In this document: in pieces, positions 1-4,950 of the stretch
Layout of the letters: each line of letters opens with the position of its first letter
How positions within the stretch are numbered: position 1 is the first letter of the stretch
NCBI GenBank assembly: GCA_028708945.1
Contig: JAQVXV010000037.1
Span: forward strand, 1-6,101
DNA from: Bacilli bacterium
GTDB taxonomy: Bacteria; Bacillota_I; Bacilli_A; RF39; UBA660
Reading direction: 5' to 3'
Length of the DNA stretch: 6,101 bases
Program-made: the position numbers and the translations under genes
The notes under the pieces: model-generated
Database searches by the model: none
What the model was told of the DNA's origin: nothing
What the model saw: the letters and a program-made list of their open reading frames with translations, nothing else

Positions 1-148
1 TAATAACTAATTTATTATCTTTGGTTAGCCTAACGTCAAATTCAACACCTTTAATATATTCTTTATCTAAACTAGATAATATAGCTTCTAAACTATTTTC
101 TGGATAAAGATGGTTATTATTTCCTCTATGGGCAATTAAATTAAGCAT
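1..148 (-). CDS. Glycerophosphodiester phosphodiesterase, N-terminal part (runs off left edge)
   Basis: The start codon is at 148-146 and 49 codons are visible before the window ends, so this is a 5' fragment. The residues show the GDPD family signature in order: IAHRG at residues 5-9 (the catalytic His-Arg pair), YPENS at 15-19 (Glu-Asn), and VEFDVRLTKD at 35-44 (the metal-binding Glu-x-Asp pair). Enzymes of this family hydrolyse glycerophosphodiesters to glycerol-3-phosphate and an alcohol, using a TIM barrel and a divalent metal. There is no signal peptide, so a cytoplasmic enzyme of the UgpQ type is likely. A Shine-Dalgarno sequence AGGGG at 158-154 lies 5 nt before the ATG. The gene follows the pilin-LRR gene on the same strand but is separated from it by a hairpin terminator. 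Substrate specificity cannot be judged from this fragment. Confidence 0.88.
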   Translation of the reverse strand, partial: MLNLIAHRGNNNHLYPENSLEAILSSLDKEYIKGVEFDVRLTKDNKLVI

Positions 149-163
149 ATATACCCCTAATAA

Positions 164-169
164 ATTATA
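164..169 (-). promoter_or_regulatory. Candidate -10 box for the GDPD gene
   Basis: A perfect TATAAT lies on the minus strand between the upstream terminator and the GDPD Shine-Dalgarno sequence. No acceptable -35 box is found 16-18 bp upstream, where the terminator hairpin sits, and there is no TGn extension. Initiation about 7 nt downstream would fall at the Shine-Dalgarno sequence itself. In AT-rich DNA such a match may be chance. Confidence 0.3.
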
Positions 170-171
170 TG

Positions 172-200
172 AAAAAGAACCATATTTATTATGGTTCTTT
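172..200 (-). terminator. Rho-independent terminator after the pilin-LRR gene
   Basis: Arms AAAGAACCAT (174-183) and ATGGTTCTTT (191-200) are perfectly complementary over 10 bp, with one further A-T pair closing a 5-nt loop. Read on the minus strand, the second arm runs into TTTTT before a C. The hairpin lies about 35 nt after the stop codon of the minus-strand pilin-LRR gene, the usual place for its terminator. The stem is only moderately GC-rich and the T-run is short, so some read-through into the GDPD gene is possible. Confidence 0.7.
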
Positions 201-234
201 ATTTTATACTTAATAATTGTAAGTTAATATTTTT

Positions 235-3201
235 TTATGTTCCTGAATATGACCAAGTTCCTGTTTGCGTTCCTATATATGTCCCAGCTTGTTTATTATT
301 GGCATTGTAAGCATTTCGGAATTGATCATTAGAATTATATGTCATAACCGAATTCATCGAAACATTACTACCAATGGTTATCGATGTAAGATTATTATAT
401 GTCAAACAGTAACTACCTAAGTTCGTGACGTTAGCTGGAATAATTAATGAAGTTAACTTATTTCCTGCTACTGCACGAGATGGTAATGATGTTATTCCTT
501 CAGGTAATGTTATTTCTTCAAATAAATTGTTTGCAAAAACATCCATGTCTAAATATGTTACAGTGTTTGGAATATTTATAGTTGTTAATAAATTATCCTC
601 AAAACCAGCTAAACTACGAACTGTTGAAGGGATTGTCAAAGAAGATATTTTATTGCGCCCAAATGCTGAATATTCAATTCTTTCCAAACCTTCTGATAGT
701 GTTAATTCAGAAATTTGATTATATCTAAAAGCACTTGATCCAATTGTTTGTACATTGGGTGGAACATATAGAGAAGTAATTTTATTACTAATAAAACCAC
801 TCAGATATGTAACGCTGCTAGGTATATTTAAACTAGTTAAATTATTACTTGAAAAAGCACCTGAATCAACTCTAATAAGTCCTTCATTTAAAGTTAAGTT
901 ACTAATATTATTATCTTCAAAAGCCCACCTTCCAATATTTTGAACTGAAGAAGGTATTACTAATGAAGTTAAGTAATTGTCTACAAAGGCATAGTCACCT
1001 ATTTCAGTTACTGTAGAGGGAATTACTAGACTAGTAATCTGATTACGAGCAAATCCACCTAATTCAGTTATACCTTCTGGGAATACAACATTTTTAATTC
1101 CATTGCTTGAAAAGGCAAATTCTCCAATTTCTTTTGTGCTAGCAGGTAATGTTAAGTTTAAAATTCCATTACTTGAAAATGCGTATTCTCCGAATTTCTC
1201 AATTCCTTCTGGTAAGTTAACAACACTTATATTATTACCATCAAAAGCATAATCGCCTATTTCCTTAACTGTGTTTGGAATATTAATTTGATTAAGGTTA
1301 TTTGAATTAAAGCCACTTAAAGAAGTTAAATTATTAGGTAATTGAACATTTGTTATATCATTATAAGAAAAAGCCAAATAACCAATTTTTAATACTGAAT
1401 TAGGTATAGTTACTTCTGTTAGTTGATTTGATAAAAATGCGTTAGGTCCGATTTCCTCAACACTATTTGGTATTATTATTTCACTAATGTTATTTGAACT
1501 AAAACCACTTAAATATTTAACACTATTCGGTATAATAATTTCACTGATCTCGTTATACTTAAAAGCATCTACACCAATCATTTCTACAGTATTAGGTAAG
1601 GTTAAATCATCTATAAGATTATATTGAAAAGCATAATTACCAATATGAGTTAATTTATTAGATAAGTTTACTTCACTAATATAGTTTCTAGCAAAAGCGG
1701 AATCCTCAATCGTGGTTAGTTGGTTAGATAAAACCAGACTATCAATTTGATTTTCTTCAAATGCTAATCTTTTGATTGTCTTCACACTATTGGGCATTAC
1801 TACTGTTGTAAGAGAATTGCAATAAAAGGCTGAATCATTAATTACTTCTACATCACTTTCAATGTAAACTTCTGTAATAGTTCCACTTCTATCACAAGGG
1901 CCTTCTATCGGTACTAATCCCCCAACAAAAGCATTTCTTCCAATTTCTTTAATATCACCACGAATAAGGACTTTTTCTATTCCAATTAATTTAGATAAAT
2001 TAGCTGTTGCCGAAAAGTTTTTAATTTTAATATCAATATTGTTTGTATTATTCATTAGCGTTGCAACTTTTTTATTATTGAATGTAATTGGTCCACTACG
2101 CATAATAATTTCGAAAACCATATTTACAAATATTCCAAACTCAGGATCAGAATCAAGAACATCCCCAATACTTATTGTTCCATCTTCCAAAAGGTCAAGT
2201 ACTTCATTAAAGTATTGATCATTTCCGTTTTTTGTTTCTTCCCAAGATTCCACATCATAGTAAAATGCAATATAAAAAAGTGAAAATGAAACTTCGTCAG
2301 GTATTTCTGGTGATAATAAATTATTATCTATAATGAATGAGGCTAAATCCTCTACTAGATATTCTATATCACCATCTAATTCTTCAAATGCTGGTAATTC
2401 GTTATAAAAAGTTAAAAAATCAGGATTATCCATAAAGACATCTTCTGGAATAATATATCCGTCTATCACTTGGAAATATAAATCATCCCATAGACTAGTA
2501 TCCCCATTTTTCAAATCTTCCCATCCTTCAGGCTCAAAAAATGCAACATACGATATAGCGAAAAGGTCGTCTGGTTCTGAAAAAAGATAGGTATAACCCA
2601 TATCGATTATCAAATTTGTCAATTCAATAGCAAGTGCACTTGCACCACTACCAGAATCTCCTCCGGAACCTTCTTCGATAAAAGCCTGACTACCTAACAA
2701 ACATAGCTGATTTCCATCCCTATAGGCTTTTATTCCATTTCCAAAATTAATATTTGTTACTAGTTCCCCTTCACAAGAGGCTCCTGTTAAATTACATTCA
2801 CCGTCTTTTAAGTCTGTTATTGTGTAGTCATTACTATTTTTAAGTTTTTTTACACACCACTTACCATTGTCAAGTGCTGCTTCAACTATACCTTTATCAT
2901 CTACCACCACTTCACCATTCTTAGGTTTTTTACCCTTATATTTTAAATTTAAATCAGGATTTTGTGAGTTTTCAACTCCATTTTTATAAGAATATTTATT
3001 TTCTATTAAGTCACCGTTTATTTCTAATCTAGAGTGTTGATCTTCTGCTGTTTTAACAATACCCATGACACTATTTCTAAAAGAAGCCTTCTCTGCCTCT
3101 TCAAGAATTCCAGCTATCGCAGGGAATACTATTAAAAGAATTATACCGATAATTACGATTATCCCTAAAACTTCAATTAAGGTGAATCCTCTCTTTTTCA
3201 T
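235..3201 (-). CDS. Prepilin-like surface protein with BspA-type leucine-rich repeats
   Basis: The product has 988 residues. MKKRG|FTLIE at residues 1-10 is a class III (prepilin peptidase) signal: cleavage after Gly5 would leave Phe1 and Glu5 in the mature protein. A hydrophobic helix follows at 6-31. Residues 32-176 form a small pilin-type module with Cys116 and Cys136 placed like a D-loop disulfide. A Gly/Ser linker (177-188) leads to two tandem acidic domains of about 93 residues (188-370), which I do not recognise. Residues 407-950 are BspA-like (LRR_5) repeats of 20 or 22 residues, and 954-988 form a tail containing AGTYIGTQTGTW. No LPXTG anchor is present, so retention by the pilin helix or assembly into a pilus-like fibre is the likely surface mode. 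The start at 3201 is chosen because MKKRGFTLIE is canonical and GGAGG lies upstream; the in-frame ATG at 3252 overlaps the promoter. Adhesion is the probable role (inference). Confidence 0.9.
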   Translation of the reverse strand: MKKRGFTLIEVLGIIVIIGIILLIVFPAIAGILEEAEKASFRNSVMGIVKTAEDQHSRLEINGDLIENKYSYKNGVENSQNPDLNLKYKGKKPKNGEVVVDDKGIVEAALDNGKWCVKKLKNSNDYTITDLKDGECNLTGASCEGELVTNINFGNGIKAYRDGNQLCLLGSQAFIEEGSGGDSGSGASALAIELTNLIIDMGYTYLFSEPDDLFAISYVAFFEPEGWEDLKNGDTSLWDDLYFQVIDGYIIPEDVFMDNPDFLTFYNELPAFEELDGDIEYLVEDLASFIIDNNLLSPEIPDEVSFSLFYIAFYYDVESWEETKNGNDQYFNEVLDLLEDGTISIGDVLDSDPEFGIFVNMVFEIIMRSGPITFNNKKVATLMNNTNNIDIKIKNFSATANLSKLIGIEKVLIRGDIKEIGRNAFVGGLVPIEGPCDRSGTITEVYIESDVEVINDSAFYCNSLTTVVMPNSVKTIKRLAFEENQIDSLVLSNQLTTIEDSAFARNYISEVNLSNKLTHIGNYAFQYNLIDDLTLPNTVEMIGVDAFKYNEISEIIIPNSVKYLSGFSSNNISEIIIPNSVEEIGPNAFLSNQLTEVTIPNSVLKIGYLAFSYNDITNVQLPNNLTSLSGFNSNNLNQINIPNTVKEIGDYAFDGNNISVVNLPEGIEKFGEYAFSSNGILNLTLPASTKEIGEFAFSSNGIKNVVFPEGITELGGFARNQITSLVIPSTVTEIGDYAFVDNYLTSLVIPSSVQNIGRWAFEDNNISNLTLNEGLIRVDSGAFSSNNLTSLNIPSSVTYLSGFISNKITSLYVPPNVQTIGSSAFRYNQISELTLSEGLERIEYSAFGRNKISSLTIPSTVRSLAGFEDNLLTTINIPNTVTYLDMDVFANNLFEEITLPEGITSLPSRAVAGNKLTSLIIPANVTNLGSYCLTYNNLTSITIGSNVSMNSVMTYNSNDQFRNAYNANNKQAGTYIGTQTGTWSYSGT
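238..342 (-). other. C-terminal tail motif of BspA-like proteins
   Basis: This encodes residues 954-988, including FRNAYN and AGTYIGTQTGTW. Short tails of the form F-x-x-A-Y-x-x-N, then AGTY-x-G-x-Q-x-G-x-W, close many BspA-like LRR proteins of low-GC bacteria (family knowledge from memory). There is no sortase motif or second membrane helix. The function of the tail is not known to me. Confidence 0.55.
388..1875 (-). repeat. 23 consecutive BspA-like leucine-rich repeats
   Basis: Residues 443-938 divide without gaps into 23 units: 18 of 22 residues and 5 of 20. The consensus is roughly (T/S)-x-(L/I)-x-(I/L)-P-x-(S/T)-V-x-x-I-G-x-x-A-F-x-x-N-x-(I/L). The Asn three residues from the end is present in all 23 units, forming an uninterrupted Asn ladder. 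A first, longer unit with an insertion (407-442, containing Cys436) caps the N-terminal side, and a degenerate unit follows residue 938. Neighbouring units differ at the DNA level mostly at third codon positions, for example two SEIIIPNSV units near 1465 and 1525, so the duplications are old and maintained by selection. Confidence 0.92.
2092..2640 (-). repeat. Tandem duplication of an unrecognised acidic domain of about 93 residues
   Basis: This encodes residues 188-370 of the pilin-LRR protein. Two copies align with a nearly constant offset of 92-93 residues: IID (198-200 and 290-292), W then KNG (227, 231-233 and 320, 324-326), EDV/GDV (253-255 and 346-348), and NPDF/DPEF (259-262 and 352-355). 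Both copies are rich in Asp, Glu and aromatic residues and lack Cys. I do not recognise the family. Its position between the pilin module and the LRR array suggests a stalk or spacer, or a metal- or ligand-binding module. Confidence 0.75.
3109..3201 (-). other. Class III prepilin signal and N-terminal helix
   Basis: This stretch encodes residues 1-31 of the pilin-LRR protein. The charged leader MKKRG is followed by FTLIEVLGIIVIIGIILL, the conserved type IV pilin/pseudopilin N-terminus with Glu at mature position 5, then Phe-Pro near residue 26-27, as in most pilins and pseudopilins. Processing needs a prepilin peptidase (PilD/ComC type), which is not in this window. Confidence 0.9.
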
Positions 3202-3212
3202 GTTATATCTTA

Positions 3213-3217
3213 CCTCC
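3213..3217 (-). promoter_or_regulatory. Ribosome binding site that sets the pilin-LRR start
   Basis: GGAGG on the minus strand lies 11 nt before the ATG at 3201, rather long compared with 6 nt for the divergent gene, which has the same block. The neighbouring ATG at 3219-3217 overlaps the Shine-Dalgarno sequence and cannot be its target. Relative to the divergent gene there are 5 extra bases between GATAT and the ATG-proximal A-run, which accounts for the longer spacing. Confidence 0.75.
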
Positions 3218-3223
3218 ATAATA

Positions 3224-3252
3224 ATTTTATCATTTATAGTGACAAACTTCAA
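3224..3252 (-). promoter_or_regulatory. Promoter of the pilin-LRR gene
   Basis: On the minus strand there is a -35 box TTGAAG (3252-3247), a 17-bp spacer, and an extended -10 box TGaTAAAAT (3232-3224). The expected start of transcription is near 3217, giving a leader of about 16 nt that begins at the Shine-Dalgarno sequence. This fits a housekeeping (SigA-type) promoter. It is arranged back to back with the promoter of the plus-strand gene. Confidence 0.68.
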
Positions 3253-3263
3253 CAGTTTGTTGA
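3249..3263. promoter_or_regulatory. Palindrome between the divergent -35 boxes, candidate operator
   Basis: TCAACA-GTT-TGTTGA has perfect 6-bp arms around a 3-bp centre and overlaps the inner ends of both -35 boxes. An overlapping ACAAAC/GTTTGT pair (3242-3247 and 3255-3260) adds further symmetry. Part of the symmetry follows simply from two opposed TTGA motifs, but the inner ACA/TGT is not required by the promoters. A bound dimeric regulator here could control both genes together. Confidence 0.35.
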
Positions 3264-3288
3264 TTCCAATATTTTATTGTGTTAAAAT
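3260..3288 (+). promoter_or_regulatory. Promoter of the FISUMP-domain gene
   Basis: There is a -35 box TTGATT (3260-3265), a 17-bp spacer, and an extended -10 box TGtTAAAAT (3280-3288). The predicted start near 3295 would give a leader of only about 11 nt, beginning with GGAGG at 3295-3299, which is 6 nt before the ATG at 3306. The element mirrors the divergent promoter, with 26 of 28 positions identical from the TGn motif through GATAT. Confidence 0.68.
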
Positions 3289-3305
3289 AATTATGGAGGT
3301 AAGAT

Positions 3306-4187
3306 ATGAAAAAATCAATTTATTTTATACCACTTATTCTTATTTTAGTAATACTAATTATTTTCTTAGCAAACAGATCACTTAAACAAGATGTTAATTA
3401 TGTTTATAAAACGGTTAAAGCGCAATATAATTCACAAGAAATAGGCGCTATTTATGTTTTTAAAGACGGAAAATTACTTAAAAAATCAAACGATGCCATA
3501 GATATAAAGTTTAGAAAAACTAAAATCAAGGATGGTTATATACAAGTATTTAAGAACAAGCAAATAGTTTTTGAATTTAGGGATAGTAAAAATATATATA
3601 ACAAAAATTATAATAGTGAAAATATAATAAATACTCAAAACACTAAAAACAAAAAAATTATTATTCCATCTTTAGAAATAAACAATAATGGGTTTTCATG
3701 TGGTGATAGTTTTTTTGATGAACGTGATGGAAGTTATTATGAAACTAAATTATTCAATGATAATTGTTGGATGATAAGTGATTTAAAACATCAATTGTGT
3801 TCTGAAGATGAATGCGTAAAAACAACTAAAGGCTCAATTCTTTACTCTTCTTCTTCTAAAGAGTTATGTCCATCAGATTGGCGATTACCATCAAAAAATG
3901 ATTGGAATCAATTAATTGAGTTCGTAGGTTCAAATCCAGGTTTAAAGTTAAAGAAAAAAAGTCCAGTTTGGAATGGACAAGATATCTATAATTTTGGGGC
4001 AAGTCCTAGTGGAATTCAAAACAGTAGTGGAAAAATATTTTCTCTTGGGAGTCGTGCATTCTATTTATCATCTAATATAGAAAACAATGAAAATGTTACA
4101 ATAAATTTTGATTTAAGTAATGATATTTCAATTAAAACATCAAAAACAGACTACAAGTTTAGTGTTAGATGTATCTATGAAAAATAG
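3306..4187 (+). CDS. Membrane-anchored FISUMP-domain surface protein
   Basis: The product has 293 residues. Residues 5-22 form one hydrophobic segment after MKKS, with no lipobox Cys and no GFTLIE motif, so an uncleaved N-terminal anchor with the rest outside the cell is likely. Residues 46-95 resemble the small module of the divergent pilin: IKFRKTKIKDGYIQV (67-81) aligns with LKYKGKKPKNGEVVV there. A low-complexity Asn/Lys linker follows (98-117). Residues 132-293 match the FISUMP (Fibrobacter succinogenes major paralogous) domain: DERDGSYYET, CWMISDL (154-160), CPSDWRLPS (188-196), VWNGQDIYNFGASPSG (221-236), YLSSN and SVRCIYE near the end. Six Cys (132, 154, 165, 170, 188, 289) allow disulfides. 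GGAGG lies 6 nt before the ATG. The domain is common in surface proteins but has no defined activity; adhesion or pilus association is inferred. Confidence 0.85.
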   Translation: MKKSIYFIPLILILVILIIFLANRSLKQDVNYVYKTVKAQYNSQEIGAIYVFKDGKLLKKSNDAIDIKFRKTKIKDGYIQVFKNKQIVFEFRDSKNIYNKNYNSENIINTQNTKNKKIIIPSLEINNNGFSCGDSFFDERDGSYYETKLFNDNCWMISDLKHQLCSEDECVKTTKGSILYSSSSKELCPSDWRLPSKNDWNQLIEFVGSNPGLKLKKKSPVWNGQDIYNFGASPSGIQNSSGKIFSLGSRAFYLSSNIENNENVTINFDLSNDISIKTSKTDYKFSVRCIYEK

Positions 4188-4248
4188 TTTTATAATTTAT
4201 TGAAAACTAATTAGATAAATATGTACAAAGTATTCATATTTTTAAATT

Positions 4249-4278
4249 AAAAGCAAAACCTTTTTAGATTTTGCTTTT
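4249..4278. terminator. Bidirectional terminator between convergent genes
   Basis: The arms AAAAGCAAAA (4249-4258) and TTTTGCTTTT (4269-4278) pair over 10 bp around a 10-nt loop. On the plus strand the stem runs into TAATTTTTT; on the minus strand it ends in TTTT followed by TTAATTT. It lies 61 nt after the stop of the FISUMP gene. The thymidylate kinase stop codon falls in the loop, so one arm is also the last codons (KSK) of that gene. The stem has only two G-C pairs, so it is weak for its length. Confidence 0.65.
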
Positions 4279-4950
4279 TAATTTTTTATTAATGTAATTA
4301 TATAGTTCTTCATTTATGTCGTCGATTGTTCTAACATTATTATCTTCATAACATTTAATTGTCTTAAAGTTGTATTTTTCAGCTATTTCAATATAGGCAT
4401 TTTCAGCATTTTTTAAATGTTGTTCATCCTTTTCATGACCATCTGGTTTTTCTTTACGATTTTGTTTTAAAATCAAAGAGTTTTCATACGGTAAATGCAA
4501 AAAAACAGCAATATCTGGTATTGGAAGTCCTAGGGATCTAAACTCTAATTCTTCAATCCATTCATACATTTCCATTCTATCATTTATATTTTCTAATTTC
4601 CCAGCTTGATGCCCCATGTTTGAATAAGTATAACGATCAAGAATAACGTTTGTACCTTTTTGTAATATTTCTTTTATTATATTAATATTGTAAAGTCGAT
4701 CAGCTGCAAAATATAAGGATGCGACTTTAGGCTCAACATTTGCTGCTCCTTCTAAAAACCAAGAAGCCCCTAAATATTCTTTTCCTAAATATGGTCCACC
4801 AATTATTTTTCCAGTAGGTGAATTATAATTAGGAAAATCAAATTTTACAATAGCAATGTTTTGGTCTTTTAACTTTTCCATCAATAAATTAGTTTGAGTT
4901 TCTTTTCCAGAACAATCAGTACCTTCAATAACAATTAGCTTACCTAACAT
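4264..4950 (-). CDS. tmk: Thymidylate kinase (dTMP kinase)
   Basis: The product has 228 residues. It phosphorylates dTMP to dTDP with ATP in the cytoplasm, the step feeding dTTP synthesis. LIVIEGTDCSGKETQ at residues 5-19 is the P-loop region of the family. DFPNY (38-42) is the substrate-binding segment after strand 2, FAADR (81-85) is the conserved helix, and DRYTYSNMGHQAGK (105-118) is the DRY motif that contacts dTMP. NRKEKPDGHEKDE (164-176) lies at the LID. The position after Gly15-Lys16 is Glu17 rather than Ser or Thr. Length is slightly above the usual 200-215, with extra residues around 50-75. The ATG at 4950 has AGGAAGG upstream and overlaps the end of the preceding gene by 11 nt, so translational coupling is likely. 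It is the last gene of the operon. Confidence 0.9.
   Translation of the reverse strand: MLGKLIVIEGTDCSGKETQTNLLMEKLKDQNIAIVKFDFPNYNSPTGKIIGGPYLGKEYLGASWFLEGAANVEPKVASLYFAADRLYNINIIKEILQKGTNVILDRYTYSNMGHQAGKLENINDRMEMYEWIEELEFRSLGLPIPDIAVFLHLPYENSLILKQNRKEKPDGHEKDEQHLKNAENAYIEIAEKYNFKTIKCYEDNNVRTIDDINEELYNYINKKLKSKI

Larger units (their letters stand above)
3205..3307. repeat. Imperfect inverted repeat of -10 box and Shine-Dalgarno region
   Basis: The arms are 3205-3232 (minus sense) and 3280-3307 (plus sense). They match at 26 of 28 positions, including a 17-bp identical core TTATGGAGGTAAGATAT, and are separated by 47 bp that hold both -35 boxes. Each arm carries the -10 box and Shine-Dalgarno sequence of its own outward-facing gene. 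The identity exceeds what shared consensus signals would need, suggesting duplication of an upstream region or selection for matched expression. Confidence 0.8.

Noticed and set aside
425..943. Plus-strand open frames at 425-718 and 755-943
   Set aside because: They lie antisense to the LRR array, whose repeat codons keep the opposite strand open. They have no clear Shine-Dalgarno sequence or recognisable domains, and the opposite strand has a convincing protein.
388..1875. Regular spacing suggestive of a CRISPR array or DNA satellite
   Set aside because: The period of about 60-66 bp is the codon length of 20-22-residue leucine-rich repeats. DNA units diverge mainly at third positions and there are no identical repeats with unique spacers.
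3202..3252. Upstream ATG at 3252 as the start of the pilin-LRR gene
   Set aside because: It would add 17 residues before MKKRGFTLIE, destroying the prepilin leader, and its codons coincide with the -35 and -10 boxes. The ATG at 3201 has GGAGG upstream.
3205..3307. Phase-variable invertible promoter
   Set aside because: Inverted repeats flank a 47-bp core, but both promoters face outward and are near mirror images, so inversion would leave both genes driven. No recombinase gene is visible.
3065..3385. Plus-strand open frame crossing the divergent promoters
   Set aside because: It runs antisense through the pilin signal, across both promoters and into the FISUMP gene out of frame. Its hydrophobic look comes from AT-rich sequence.
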